Shown here in pieces: positions 27,613 through 36,459 of a stretch of 64,000 nucleotides of DNA. This DNA is from Schleiferiaceae bacterium (lineage in GTDB: Bacteria; Bacteroidota; Bacteroidia; Flavobacteriales; Schleiferiaceae), in the NCBI GenBank assembly GCA_029254375.1, contig JAQWXR010000026.1:1-64000 (forward strand), written 5' to 3'. A program made the position numbers and the translations under genes. Under the pieces are notes generated by a model, which saw only the letters and a list, made by a program, of their open reading frames with translations, made no database searches and was not told the origin of the DNA. The first letter of the stretch is position 1. Each line of letters starts with the position of its first letter.

Positions 27613-29115
27613 ATGGCCAGCATCAAGGAAATAGGCGCTCGCATTTGGGCCCAAATCGCAGAACGCGAAACCCAGAAATGGGCTTCAAAGCCGCTTGAAA
27701 CCCAAGAAAAGACTTTTCAAGCCCTGATTGAAGGCGCCAAAGACACCGCATTTGGACGCGATCATGACTTTGCGTCGATCAAAACCATGAAAGACTTTCA
27801 AGACCGCGTCCCGGTGCGCGATTATGAAGGCCTTCGAAACTATGTAGACCGCGTCGTGGACGGAGAGGCCGACGTTTTATGGCCTGGACGGCCTATGTAC
27901 TATGCCAAAACGAGTGGAACGACCTCCGGAGCCAAATACATTCCTTTGACCAAAGAGTCGGTTCCTTATCACATTAAATCTGCCCGCAACGCCCTCTTAA
28001 CGCATATTCGGAATACCGGGCGCTCAGGTTTCTTAAATGGGAAAATGATCTTCCTACAAGGCAGCCCTGAGCTTGAGGACAAGAAGGGCGTCTCCTTAGG
28101 TCGGCTGTCTGGAATTACCGCTCACTTTGTGCCGAGCTATTTGCTCAAAAACCGCATGCCTTCCTGGGAAACGAATTGCATTGAAGACTGGGAAAAAAAG
28201 GTAGATGCCATCACCGAAGAAACCTACAATGTGGACATGACCGTGATCAGCGGCATTCCCCCTTGGGTTCAAATGTACTTTGAGCGCTTAATGGCCAAAA
28301 CCGGGAAGAAAACCATGGCGGAGATTTTTCCCAACTTCGACTTATTCGTCACGGGTGGGGTCGCGCTAGAACCATACAAGGCCCGGTTGCTTGAACTTTT
28401 TGGCAAGGATGTTCCCATTCTAGAAACCTACCCCGCATCAGAAGGCTTTTTTGCCTACCAAGATCAATCCAATAGTCCAGACCTGCTCCTCTTATTGGAC
28501 AATGCCATGTTCTATGAATTTGTGCCTGCGGATCACTACTTCGAAGAAAATCCCCCTCGACTGACGATTGGAGAAGTAGAGCTTGGGGTGAATTATGCGC
28601 TGATTTTGAACACCAATGCGGGACTTTGGGGCTATAGCCTCGGAGACACGGTGATGTTTGTTTCCAAATCGCCCTATCGCATTCGCGTTACGGGTCGGAT
28701 TAAGCATTTCATTTCGGCCTTTGGCGAACATGTGATTGGCTCCGAGGTAGAATACGCTATGGACCAAGCCTTAAATCAACACGGTGGGTTGGTGCGAGAA
28801 TTTACGGTGGCGCCCAACGTAAACCCCCTAGAGGGCGGGTTGCCATACCATGAATGGTTGGTCGAATTTGATGAGGCACCGAACGACATGGCGGCCTTCA
28901 TGAAAAGTTTAGACGCTGGCCTTCGTCGAAAAAACAGCTACTACGACGATTTGATTGCGGGCGGCATTTTGAGGCCTTGTGTCCTGCGCTCACTCGGACC
29001 TGAGTCGTTTATCCGCTACATGAAGTCCGAAGGAAAGCTGGGAGGTCAGAACAAGGTGCCTCGCCTTACCAACGACCGAAAAATCGCCCAGGCGCTCCTC
29101 GCTTTAGAGGCCTAA
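27613..29115 (+). CDS. GH3 auxin-responsive promoter-family protein
   Basis: A 500-residue member of the GH3 family of acyl-adenylating, amide-forming enzymes, an arm of the ANL superfamily. Seen: the adenylate-forming P-loop-like motif [18 protein letters not shown] (about 97-114), [17 protein letters not shown] (about 250-266), TYPASEGFF (about 276-284) and the late [10 protein letters not shown] / [11 protein letters not shown] motifs. Plant relatives join amino acids to hormones; the bacterial substrates are mostly unknown, so no reaction is assigned. It follows the M23-like gene by 5 bp and overlaps tail-to-tail with rnhA (29104-29115). Confidence 0.88.
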   Translation: MASIKEIGARIWAQIAERETQKWASKPLETQEKTFQALIEGAKDTAFGRDHDFASIKTMKDFQDRVPVRDYEGLRNYVDRVVDGEADVLWPGRPMYYAKTSGTTSGAKYIPLTKESVPYHIKSARNALLTHIRNTGRSGFLNGKMIFLQGSPELEDKKGVSLGRLSGITAHFVPSYLLKNRMPSWETNCIEDWEKKVDAITEETYNVDMTVISGIPPWVQMYFERLMAKTGKKTMAEIFPNFDLFVTGGVALEPYKARLLELFGKDVPILETYPASEGFFAYQDQSNSPDLLLLLDNAMFYEFVPADHYFEENPPRLTIGEVELGVNYALILNTNAGLWGYSLGDTVMFVSKSPYRIRVTGRIKHFISAFGEHVIGSEVEYAMDQALNQHGGLVREFTVAPNVNPLEGGLPYHEWLVEFDEAPNDMAAFMKSLDAGLRRKNSYYDDLIAGGILRPCVLRSLGPESFIRYMKSEGKLGGQNKVPRLTNDRKIAQALLALEA

Positions 29116-29574
29116 TTTTCCATCGCCCGGCTGATAGCCGTGATCTTGCTCCGTTGGTGCGTGGGATGCCGCGACGGCCAGCCGGTCACAACGCTCATTT
29201 TCTGGATGCTCATTATGCCCTTTAATCCATTGGTAATTCACCTGATGAGGCTCCATGGCTATGAGCAAGCGCTTCCATAGGTCGGGGTTTTTGACTTTGG
29301 CCCATCGACGGCGCTTCCATCCGTCAATCCAATTCTTTTGGAAGGCATCCACCACATATTTGCTGTCGGATACCACGGTCACATGGCAGCCTTTAACCTT
29401 AAGCGATTCTATACCTACGATGACCGCCAAGAGCTCCATTCGATTGTTGGTGGTGTGATAAAAACCCCCCGACAACTCTTTTTCATTTTGGCCACTGCGC
29501 AGGATAGCCCCATAGCCGCCCGGTCCTGGGTTGCCTTTGGCGGCACCGTCCGTGTATAATTCTACTTGGGGCAT
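29104..29574 (-). CDS. rnhA: Ribonuclease HI
   Basis: A 156-residue cytoplasmic enzyme that cuts RNA in RNA-DNA hybrids, for example at R-loops and primers. The four metal-binding acids are visible: Asp in [15 protein letters not shown] (residue 8), Glu in [10 protein letters not shown] (about 47), Asp in [12 protein letters not shown] (about 69) and Asp in [11 protein letters not shown] (about 133). The [14 protein letters not shown]-like substrate-binding region is also present. Its start overlaps the end of purN by 13 bp, and its end overlaps the convergent GH3 gene. Confidence 0.95.
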   Translation of the reverse strand: MPQVELYTDGAAKGNPGPGGYGAILRSGQNEKELSGGFYHTTNNRMELLAVIVGIESLKVKGCHVTVVSDSKYVVDAFQKNWIDGWKRRRWAKVKNPDLWKRLLIAMEPHQVNYQWIKGHNEHPENERCDRLAVAASHAPTEQDHGYQPGDGKLGL

Positions 29575-30173
29575 GCGCTAGGGTCTGGTAGGTTTTTGTC
29601 CAAAAGTAAGGCCTCTAAAACCCGAGGAAATGCCCAATGCTCAGCACGTAGAATGCGCGCTTGGAGACTTTCGGCATCATCCGTAGATAACACGGGCAAG
29701 GCACACTGAAAGCAGAGCGCGCCTTCATCATATTCGGCGGTAACCTCGTGAATACTTAAGCCCGAACTGACTTCCCCCGCTAGGATTGCCGCGCGATGAA
29801 TGTGTAGTCCGTACATCCCTGCGCCTCCAAATTTCGGCAATAAGGACGGATGCACATTCCAAATTCGCGAAGGAAAGGCCTGGATCCAGCGGTTAGGAAT
29901 GCGTTTCAGATAGCCCGCACAAGCGATTGCTTGAACATTCCGGATCTTCCATTCGCGCAAAACCATCGCGTCGTCGTCTTCAGGGGTAAATACATGCACC
30001 GGCACCGATAATTTTCGGCTCAAAACGCCCGCTTTGGATGAATTCGTCCAAATTCCCTCGATGCGGCAACTTTTATGACCCTCAAAAAAATCAACAATTG
30101 CAGCCGCATTACTGCCGCTTCCTGAAGCCAATATGGCCAATGAAATCAAGGGTTGGGACTGTGTGGAGAGCAT
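29562..30173 (-). CDS. purN: Phosphoribosylglycinamide formyltransferase
   Basis: A 203-residue enzyme of purine synthesis, which transfers formyl from 10-formyltetrahydrofolate to GAR. Seen: the phosphate-binding loop [11 protein letters not shown] (about 16-26), the catalytic Asn and His in [14 protein letters not shown] (about 103-116), and the Asp in [12 protein letters not shown] (about 143-154). The ATG at 30173 lies only 5 bases after a TACCTTTG promoter element, so its mRNA is probably leaderless. It is divergent from acpP and overlaps rnhA by 13 bp, forming a two-gene unit. Confidence 0.95.
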   Translation of the reverse strand: MLSTQSQPLISLAILASGSGSNAAAIVDFFEGHKSCRIEGIWTNSSKAGVLSRKLSVPVHVFTPEDDDAMVLREWKIRNVQAIACAGYLKRIPNRWIQAFPSRIWNVHPSLLPKFGGAGMYGLHIHRAAILAGEVSSGLSIHEVTAEYDEGALCFQCALPVLSTDDAESLQARILRAEHWAFPRVLEALLLDKNLPDPSACPK

Positions 30174-30178
30174 AGGGG

Positions 30179-30186
30179 CAAAGGTA
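30179..30186 (-). promoter_or_regulatory. Bacteroidota -7 promoter element (TACCTTTG)
   Basis: A TAnnTTTG match ending 5 bases before the purN ATG at 30173; the predicted transcription start coincides with the start codon. Confidence 0.55.
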
Positions 30187-30287
30187 GTCCTTGGGGGTAT
30201 ATCCGACCGGCGATGAACAAAATGTATTGCTCTAAATGTTCATTTGGCGTTTCTTTGCATCGATTCAACCAATCTAAACTCTTTATT

Positions 30288-30524
30288 ATGTCGGATATCG
30301 CGTCCCGCGTCAAGGCCATCATCGTCGACAAGCTCGGCGTTTCTGAAGCCGAAGTCACCACAGAAGCATCGTTCACCAATGATTTGGGAGCTGACTCTTT
30401 GGACACCGTAGAATTGATCATGGAATTCGAAAAAGAATTCGATATCCAAATTCCTGACGACCAAGCGGAAAACATCGCTACTGTTGGTCAAGCTGTTTCG
30501 TACATCGAAACTGCCAAAGCTTAA
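30288..30524 (+). CDS. acpP: Acyl carrier protein
   Basis: A 78-residue acidic helical protein that carries growing acyl chains on a phosphopantetheine arm. The attachment Ser is in the classic [15 protein letters not shown] motif (about residue 39). ATG 30288 ([17 protein letters not shown]) is chosen; the open frame extends to 30153 but the added residues do not match the family. It starts the rightward operon acpP-fabF-rnc-IPExxxVDY-like-pyk, with 12 bp to fabF. A near-promoter TTTCTTTG lies about 30 bases upstream. Confidence 0.97.
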   Translation: MSDIASRVKAIIVDKLGVSEAEVTTEASFTNDLGADSLDTVELIMEFEKEFDIQIPDDQAENIATVGQAVSYIETAKA

Positions 30525-30536
30525 TCATCCCCTAGG

Positions 30537-31787
30537 ATGGAACTCAAGCGAGTAGTTGTTACCGGTATAGGCGCATTGACGCCGATTGGTAATACCGCTA
30601 AAGAATTTTGGGACGGCCTGCTCCAAGGAAAGAGTGGTGCCGCTCCCATTACTCATTTTGATGCAAGCAAGTTCAAGACGCAATTTGCCTGCGAAATAAA
30701 GAACCTCAACGTCGAGGACTTTATAGATCGCAAGGAAATGCGCCGAATGGACCGATGCACGCATCTTGGCTTGATTGCTGCGGACGAAGCCATCCTAGAT
30801 TCGGGAATCGAGCAGAGTCAGACCTCCAAAGACCGCATTGGGGTAATTTGGGGTTCAGGAATCGGTGGAATAGACACCTTTTTTGAGGAGGTCACAAATT
30901 TCTCTGAAGGGGACGGAACCCCTCGTTTTAACCCCTTCTTCATTCCAAAAATGATCGCTGATATCTGTGGCGGTCATGTTTCCATGAAATACGGGTATCG
31001 TGGCCCGAATTACACGACAGTTTCGGCCTGTGCGTCTTCAACAAATGCCATCATTGACGCTCTCATGTTGCTTCGCCTTGGTAAATCCGATGTGATTATC
31101 TGTGGGGGTTCTGAAGCAGCGATTGGAGCTGGTGGCATTGGAGGGTTTAATGCGATGCACGCCCTGTCTACTCGCAATGACGACCCACGTTCAGCCTCTC
31201 GTCCTTTTGACAAGGACCGCGATGGTTTTGTCATGGGAGAAGGAGCGGCCTGCATGGTGCTCGAATCCTATGAGCACGCCAAAGCACGCGGAGCAAAAAT
31301 CTACGCAGAGCTAGCTGGAGGTGGGCTTTCCGCAGATGCTCACCACTTAACCGCTCCTCATCCAGATGGATTGGGTGCGTTGAATGTGATGCGCAATTGT
31401 CTTGAAGATGCTGGACTTAAGCCTGAGGATGTCGATTATGTGAACGTTCATGGCACCTCTACTCCTTTGGGAGATATTGCTGAAATCAAAGCTATTCAAG
31501 GCGTCTTTAACGAGCACGCCTACAAGTTAAACATCAGCTCTACGAAGTCTATGACCGGCCATCTTTTGGGGGCCGCCGGGGCCGCAGAAGCATTAGTGGC
31601 TTGTTTGTCGGTCGTCCATGACATTATTCCTCCAACAATCAATCACCACACGGATGATCCCGAGTTGGACTCCAAGATGAACTTCACCTTCAACACTCCT
31701 CAAAAGCGCACGGTGCGCGCCGCTCTATCCAACACCTTTGGATTTGGTGGACACAACGCATCCGTCGTGTTCAAGAAGGTGGACTGA
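30537..31787 (+). CDS. fabF: Beta-ketoacyl-ACP synthase II
   Basis: A 416-residue condensing enzyme that extends acyl-ACP with malonyl-ACP in fatty-acid synthesis. The catalytic triad is seen: Cys in TVSACASSTNAI (about 164), His in VHGTSTPLGD (about 305) and His in SMTGHLLGAAGA (about 341). The C-terminal GFGGHNASVVFKK motif is typical. The length is normal. It is 12 bp after acpP and 3 bp before rnc, so the three are co-transcribed. Confidence 0.97.
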   Translation: MELKRVVVTGIGALTPIGNTAKEFWDGLLQGKSGAAPITHFDASKFKTQFACEIKNLNVEDFIDRKEMRRMDRCTHLGLIAADEAILDSGIEQSQTSKDRIGVIWGSGIGGIDTFFEEVTNFSEGDGTPRFNPFFIPKMIADICGGHVSMKYGYRGPNYTTVSACASSTNAIIDALMLLRLGKSDVIICGGSEAAIGAGGIGGFNAMHALSTRNDDPRSASRPFDKDRDGFVMGEGAACMVLESYEHAKARGAKIYAELAGGGLSADAHHLTAPHPDGLGALNVMRNCLEDAGLKPEDVDYVNVHGTSTPLGDIAEIKAIQGVFNEHAYKLNISSTKSMTGHLLGAAGAAEALVACLSVVHDIIPPTINHHTDDPELDSKMNFTFNTPQKRTVRAALSNTFGFGGHNASVVFKKVD

Positions 31788-31790
31788 TTT

Positions 31791-32552
31791 ATGCTTCGCG
31801 CATTCTTTTCCTTATTCTCTTCGGTTCCTGCCGAATCTAAAGAGCTCCTTGCTTCCATTCGGGCGATGACGGGTGTCCGTCCTGCGGATCCAAATATTTA
31901 CCTCGCAGCCTTTCGCCGAAAGGTGGATGACCAAAGTCAAAAGAGTGCCAACATGCGCTATGAGCGCCTTGAATACCTTGGCGATGCCGTGCTGGGCGTC
32001 TTAATGGCAGAATACCTCTATGACAAATATCCAAAAGGAGACGAGGGCTACCTCACAAGCATGCGCTCCAAAGTTGTTAGCCGTAAGGCGCTCAATCGCA
32101 TAGCAGTAAAAATGGGCATCCCTGAGTGGATGCAGCAATCTTCTAGAGGACGCCGAATAGGGACGACATCTGTTCCAGGAAATACTCTCGAAGCCCTAGT
32201 CGGCGCGGTTTATGTGGACAAAGGCTGGAATGCAACCAAGATTTTTGTTCACAAACGTCTATTGGATGCCTATGTGAATTTTGACCGCGTCGAAAAAGAG
32301 GTCATCTCATACAAGAGCCTACTCATTGAATGGGTGCAGCGTCAAAAAAAGACCTTTGAATTCGAAGTGCTCGATGAAAACGGAGCAGAACAGCGAAAGC
32401 GCTTTACTATGTGCATCAAAATTGATGGCGAAGTACAAGGAGAGGGCTCTGGCCAATCCAAAAAAATAGCTGAAGAAGCCGCTTCGCGCGCTGCGTGCAA
32501 GGCGTTAAATCTTGGTCGACGTGAGCCGTCTCGTCCTCGACGAGGTCGATGA
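31791..32552 (+). CDS. rnc: Ribonuclease III
   Basis: A 253-residue double-stranded RNA endonuclease acting in rRNA processing and mRNA decay. The catalytic domain has the signature ERLEYLGDAVLGVLMAEYL (about 61-79, with the metal-binding Glu and Asp) and the second acidic site TLEALVGAVYVDKGW (about 130-144). A double-stranded RNA-binding domain follows (about 165-240, GEVQGEGSGQSKKIAEEAAS), then an Arg/Pro-rich tail. It starts 3 bp after fabF and its end overlaps the next gene by 41 bp in another frame. Confidence 0.95.
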   Translation: MLRAFFSLFSSVPAESKELLASIRAMTGVRPADPNIYLAAFRRKVDDQSQKSANMRYERLEYLGDAVLGVLMAEYLYDKYPKGDEGYLTSMRSKVVSRKALNRIAVKMGIPEWMQQSSRGRRIGTTSVPGNTLEALVGAVYVDKGWNATKIFVHKRLLDAYVNFDRVEKEVISYKSLLIEWVQRQKKTFEFEVLDENGAEQRKRFTMCIKIDGEVQGEGSGQSKKIAEEAASRAACKALNLGRREPSRPRRGR

Positions 32553-33018
32553 GGGGCCTCCCCCCAGCTTGCTTGGGCTCAGCACGTCGCTGAGTGACGT
32601 AACCTTCATTTTCCGTTTAAATCAAACCCTTCGCTGGGGGCTGAGACGGGTAGGGGATTTGGACTGTATCCAAGCTCCCATTCGAAGTGGCCATGCCCTT
32701 TTTCGAAATGCCCAAGGAGCTCAAGAACAGGCGGTTTTTTGGAATTTTCCTGACCATAGTGCGTGGCTCAAAGGGGAAGCTCCAGCGTCAAATGACTTGT
32801 TTTCAGAGACGCTTTCAGAGGCCCCTAAGCGGCCCCTCGTCCAGAAACCAAAGAATATTCACGCGGTCTTAATCATGGATCCACCGCTATCTCCGGGGGA
32901 AATGGTAATTTTGCAACGTCAAATTGCTTCGATTCCCGAAGTGCTTGGACAGCAGGTCCTCCCTTGGTCTTCCCTTCGCGTGCGAGAGAACTTTCTCTTA
33001 GAACCGCTGAAAATATAA
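32512..33018 (+). CDS. IPExxxVDY-family-like protein
   Basis: A small (168-residue) protein between rnc and pyk, the place taken in Flavobacteriia by the IPExxxVDY family. The N-terminal RLVLDEVDE followed by LLGLSTSLSDVTFIFRLNQTL fits the family opening. The namesake C-terminal motif is altered: IPEVLGQQVLP instead of IPExxxVDY. The function is unknown. No ATG is present; the start is TTG at 32512 or GTG at 32521, both inside rnc, giving a 32-41 bp overlap and probable coupling. Identification rests on position and partial motif. Confidence 0.6.
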   Translation: MVDVSRLVLDEVDEGPPPSLLGLSTSLSDVTFIFRLNQTLRWGLRRVGDLDCIQAPIRSGHALFRNAQGAQEQAVFWNFPDHSAWLKGEAPASNDLFSETLSEAPKRPLVQKPKNIHAVLIMDPPLSPGEMVILQRQIASIPEVLGQQVLPWSSLRVRENFLLEPLKI

Positions 33019-33033
33019 TTTGCGCTATCCGCT

Positions 33034-34452
33034 ATGAAACGAACAAAAATTGTCGCCACACTCGGCCCCGCCTCCTCTGATAGTAAAACCCTAGAGGCCA
33101 TGCTCCATGCCGGGGTAAACGTCTTTCGTGTCAACTTTTCACATGGTAGCCACGAGCAACACCGCAGTACCATTCGCTCCCTCCGTGAAATTTTAGATCG
33201 CACGGGACTTCATGCGGCCATCTTAGCTGATCTGCAGGGCCCCAAGCTCCGCGTAGGAACGGTAGAAGAGGGTGCTGTAGTCGAACCAGGCGACACCGTC
33301 ACGTTCACAAATGTCAAATGTGACGGCACGAAAGAGCGCGTCTACATGACCTATGCCGCGTTTCCAAAGGATGTTAATCCGGGCGAAACTATTCTCTTGG
33401 ATGATGGAAAATTGATGATGCGCGTCATTTCCACCAACCGCAAAGATGAGGTCATTACCGAAGTGGTTCAAGGCGGTCCATTAAAGTCTAAGAAGGGCGT
33501 AAATCTTCCTAATACCCGCGTCTCACTTCCGTGTTTAACCGAGAAGGACCTTGCCGACCTTGAGGTTGCTCTGGAAGAAAATGTGGACTGGATTGGTTTG
33601 AGTTTTGTCCGCAGCGCACAAGATATCAAAGAGCTTCGCGCCATCTTGGACAAGAATAAATCCAATGCGGGCATCATTGCCAAGATTGAAAAGCCCGAAG
33701 CGGTATCCGACATCGAGCTAATCCTTGACGCCACAGATGGAGTCATGGTGGCTCGTGGGGATTTGGGGGTTGAAGTTCCTTTGGAAAGTGTTCCGTTGAT
33801 TCAAAAGATGATTGTCGCAAAGGCGGTTGAACGAGCGAAGCCGGTAATTGTTGCCACCCAAATGATGGAGAGCATGATTGATAGCATGACGCCAAGTCGC
33901 GCAGAGGTCAATGATGTAGCCAATGCGGTATTGGATGGTGCTGATGCGGTCATGCTTTCCGGCGAAACCTCTGTAGGCAAATTCCCGGTAGAGGTGGTTG
34001 CAACCATGGCCAAAATCATCTCAGCGGCTGAAACTTCGGGCGTAAATCACATCAAAGAGCGCAAGCCCAAGAAGCATGATGAGCGCTTTGTGAACAACGC
34101 AATCTGTTTCCAAGCGGCAAAAATGGCCAACCTTGTTGAAGCGCGAGCTATTTGCACCATGACCTTCTCGGGGTATTCTGCACAGCTCATTTCTTCTTTT
34201 CGTCCCAAAAGCACCATTTACGCCTTCACCTCGAACAAGGCAATTTTGAATAAAATCAGCTTATTCTGGGGGGTGTGTGGATACTACTATGACGGTTTGG
34301 AGTCTACCGATCGAACGATGATGGAGATTACTCAAGCCCTCCGTTCAGATAACCAAGTGGAGGATGGCGACTACATCATTCAGTTAGCTAGTATGCCTAT
34401 CTTGAAGAAGGGAACCACCAATACCATGCGGATCAAGCGCGTGGGAGAATGA
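33034..34452 (+). CDS. pyk: Pyruvate kinase
   Basis: A 472-residue glycolytic enzyme that makes pyruvate and ATP from phosphoenolpyruvate. Seen: N-terminal KIVATLGPASSDSKTLEAM, substrate and metal site NFSHGSHEQH (about 30-39), the catalytic Lys signature AGIIAKIEKPEAV (about 213-225), GDLGVEVPLESVP and MMESMIDSMTPSRAEVNDVAN. The C-terminal regulatory domain is complete. It lies 15 bp after the IPExxxVDY-like gene and ends the operon, with a bidirectional hairpin terminator shared with convergent pheS. Confidence 0.97.
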   Translation: MKRTKIVATLGPASSDSKTLEAMLHAGVNVFRVNFSHGSHEQHRSTIRSLREILDRTGLHAAILADLQGPKLRVGTVEEGAVVEPGDTVTFTNVKCDGTKERVYMTYAAFPKDVNPGETILLDDGKLMMRVISTNRKDEVITEVVQGGPLKSKKGVNLPNTRVSLPCLTEKDLADLEVALEENVDWIGLSFVRSAQDIKELRAILDKNKSNAGIIAKIEKPEAVSDIELILDATDGVMVARGDLGVEVPLESVPLIQKMIVAKAVERAKPVIVATQMMESMIDSMTPSRAEVNDVANAVLDGADAVMLSGETSVGKFPVEVVATMAKIISAAETSGVNHIKERKPKKHDERFVNNAICFQAAKMANLVEARAICTMTFSGYSAQLISSFRPKSTIYAFTSNKAILNKISLFWGVCGYYYDGLESTDRTMMEITQALRSDNQVEDGDYIIQLASMPILKKGTTNTMRIKRVGE

Positions 34453-34483
34453 GCCTAGTGTCGTTGTCGAGATCCAATCCAAT

Positions 34484-34511
34484 AAAAAAGGGGGCCTCTG
34501 GCCCCCTTTTA
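34484..34511. terminator. Bidirectional terminator between pyk and pheS
   Basis: A GGGGGCC / GGCCCCC stem (34490-34496 and 34500-34506, loop TCT) flanked by an A run on the left and a T run on the right. It can stop transcription from both sides, and lies 31 bp after pyk and 17 bp beyond pheS. Confidence 0.9.
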
Positions 34512-34528
34512 TGCGTTTTAAGCGCGTA

Positions 34529-35545
34529 TCAAAGCGCTCCTGTGAAATTGCTTAAGAAACGCAAGTCGTTCTCATAGAAGGCGCGAATGTCTGGAATCTG
34601 GAAGCGCTGCATGGCTATTCGCTCTATGCCCATGCCAAAAGCATAGCCGCTATACACGCTAGGGTCTATTCCACAGGATTCCAAAACCGCCGGATCTACC
34701 ATTCCACAGCCCATGATTTCCAACCATCCTGTACCCTTGGTCATGCGATGATCTACTTCGTTTTCCAAGCCCCACCAAATGTCCATTTCGGCACTTGGTT
34801 CCGTAAATGGAAAGTAGCTGGGCCGAAGGCGTATTTCTGTTTTTTCGCCAAAAAATGCTCGAGCAAACTCCAAAAGTGTTTGCTTCAAATCGGCAAAGGA
34901 TACATTCTTGTCGATGTAGAGGCCCTCAACTTGGTGGAATACACAATGCGATCGGCTCGAAATTGCTTCATTTCGGAAAACACGACCCGGAGCAATGATG
35001 CGAATCGGTGGTTTTTTAGTCTCCATCATGCGCACTTGTACACTTGACGTGTGGGTTCGAAGCGCCCAGTCTGGATCTTTTGCCAAGAAAAAAGTGTCTT
35101 GCATGTCGCGCGCTGGGTGCTCAGGTGGGAAGTTTAATGCCGAAAAGTTGTGCCAATCATCTTCCATTTCGGGGCCTTGGGCTACGGCAAAGCCCATTCT
35201 TTCCAAGATGGAAACAATCTCGTTTCGCACCAATGATATGGGATGATGGGCTCCAGGGATGGCAGCGTACCCGGGTCGGCTATAGTCCTCCTGGGGAGCG
35301 CTCTTCCGAGTATTCGACTTGACCTGAAATCGCGATAAAGCCTCTTCTACGTTGGTTTTAAGCGCATTAAGCGCTTGACCAACCAACTTCTTTTGATCGT
35401 TTGGGACCGTCTTGAAATCAGCAAATAAAGCCGTTAAAATGCCTTTTTTTCCTAAGTATTGAATGCGAAAGGTTTCCACCTCTTCCGCGGAGGAAAGGGC
35501 CGTTTGCTCAATCGATCGTATGTGTTTTTCAATGATTTCCAGCAT
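34529..35545 (-). CDS. pheS: Phenylalanine--tRNA ligase subunit alpha
   Basis: The 338-residue catalytic alpha subunit of class II phenylalanyl-tRNA synthetase. Seen: an N-terminal tRNA-binding coiled coil (about 1-85), motif 1 region HPISLVRNEIVSILERMGF (about 101-119), motif 2 with APGRVFRNEAISSRSHCVFHQVEGL (about 183-207, quoted in part: FRNEAISSRSHCVFHQVEG), and motif 3 AFGMGIERIAMQRF (about 305-318). The length is normal. The beta subunit gene pheT is not in the window. It is divergent from the lipoprotein pair. Confidence 0.97.
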   Translation of the reverse strand: MLEIIEKHIRSIEQTALSSAEEVETFRIQYLGKKGILTALFADFKTVPNDQKKLVGQALNALKTNVEEALSRFQVKSNTRKSAPQEDYSRPGYAAIPGAHHPISLVRNEIVSILERMGFAVAQGPEMEDDWHNFSALNFPPEHPARDMQDTFFLAKDPDWALRTHTSSVQVRMMETKKPPIRIIAPGRVFRNEAISSRSHCVFHQVEGLYIDKNVSFADLKQTLLEFARAFFGEKTEIRLRPSYFPFTEPSAEMDIWWGLENEVDHRMTKGTGWLEIMGCGMVDPAVLESCGIDPSVYSGYAFGMGIERIAMQRFQIPDIRAFYENDLRFLSNFTGAL

Positions 35546-35560
35546 GGGAAAGGAATCGTT

Positions 35561-35568
35561 TATATTTG
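35561..35568 (+). promoter_or_regulatory. Bacteroidota -7 promoter element (TATATTTG)
   Basis: A TAnnTTTG match 34 bases upstream of the lipoprotein ATG at 35603, in the gap divergent with pheS. Confidence 0.5.
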
Positions 35569-35602
35569 CTAAGCGCAGAGCGCAAAATTATTGCAAACAA
35601 GG

Positions 35603-36001
35603 ATGAAGCTCAACAAAACACTCGTTTGGAGTCTAATTTTCTTCGGTATCCTCGGACTGAGCACCAGTTGTGAGGAGGAAGATACGCGTTCTCAGGTGCG
35701 CGTTCGTGTATTGAATCAGGATTCTATTCCGATTCAAAATGCCTTGGTCCGCCTTTTTGCGCCAGGAACAAACACCCTTTTTACTGACCCTAATACTCAG
35801 GGAAGCTATTACCGCTACTCTGGGGTGGATGGCTGGTGTGAGCCCTCATTCAAATTCGATGGCGAAGCCTTTTTGGACGTGGAAGCGGCCAAAGGTGGAT
35901 GGCGCGGATGCTCTTATGTGCACGTCACCAAGGGTTCCGTGGCTGAAATTGTTGTCTTCATGAAGCCTTTTGGCGACTTAAATAACGGATGCCCCCAATG
36001 A
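35603..36001 (+). CDS. Lipoprotein with Ig/carboxypeptidase-regulatory-like fold, copy 1
   Basis: A 132-residue probable lipoprotein with signal and lipobox LSTSC (about residue 23). The mature part is a single beta domain (VRVRVLNQDSIPIQNALVRLF onward) with a GVDGWCEPSFKFDGEAFLDV core and several Cys residues that may form disulfides. It is homologous to the next gene: both share PIQNAxVR and GxDG. The function is unknown. ATG 35603 follows a TATATTTG promoter; a TTG at 35591 is less likely. Its stop overlaps the next start as ATGA. Confidence 0.7.
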   Translation: MKLNKTLVWSLIFFGILGLSTSCEEEDTRSQVRVRVLNQDSIPIQNALVRLFAPGTNTLFTDPNTQGSYYRYSGVDGWCEPSFKFDGEAFLDVEAAKGGWRGCSYVHVTKGSVAEIVVFMKPFGDLNNGCPQ

Positions 36002-36384
36002 AACGATTCCTCCTTGCTCTTCTAGCCATCACCTTTGGCCTTAGTTCTTGTGCCAAGAAAGAGGCTCCCATCTATAGTTTTTCGGTGGAGGTCATTGATG
36101 AGAATGGCACTCCCATTCAGAATGCCTATGTACGTGCCACGGCGCCTGTCATCAATGCAATTCCTGATTTTCAAGGCCATACCGGCATTGATGGAATCAT
36201 GCGAAATGATAGTGGGGATGATGTTTTCGAATACAACATGCCGGCTGTTTTGCAAATCACGGCCCAAAAAGGAGACAACCCCCCTGTCGTATTTGGATGT
36301 GCTTATCTCAAGCTTGAGCCTGACAGCACCGTCGTTTTGAAGATTGTCGTTCTTCCCTACAGCAATGGAACGGCTGGCTGTTAA
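35998..36384 (+). CDS. Lipoprotein with Ig/carboxypeptidase-regulatory-like fold, copy 2
   Basis: A 128-residue lipoprotein with lipobox GLSSC (about residue 20) and one beta domain (VEVIDENGTPIQNAYVRATAP, then GHTGIDGIM). It is a diverged tandem copy of the gene before it and is translationally coupled to it by an ATGA overlap (35998-36001). The function is unknown; the fold is used elsewhere for surface or carrier roles. It is followed by a symmetric terminator. Confidence 0.7.
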   Translation: MKRFLLALLAITFGLSSCAKKEAPIYSFSVEVIDENGTPIQNAYVRATAPVINAIPDFQGHTGIDGIMRNDSGDDVFEYNMPAVLQITAQKGDNPPVVFGCAYLKLEPDSTVVLKIVVLPYSNGTAGC

Positions 36385-36407
36385 TCACGTCTTCACTCCA
36401 CTTCACT

Positions 36408-36435
36408 AAAAACGCCCTCTTTCGAGGGCGTTTTT
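36408..36435. terminator. Bidirectional terminator after the lipoprotein pair
   Basis: Stem CGCCCTC / GAGGGCG (36413-36419 and 36424-36430, loop TTTC) with A5 on the left and T5 on the right. It separates the lipoprotein pair from the convergent small gene at 36460. Confidence 0.9.
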
Positions 36436-36459
36436 GTTTGCTGTGCGCTTTGGGCTAGC

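Noticed and set aside
29601-29608. TACTTTTG upstream of rnhA as a promoter
   Set aside because: It lies within purN coding sequence, and rnhA is already coupled to purN by overlap; the motif is expected by chance about once per 4 kb per strand.
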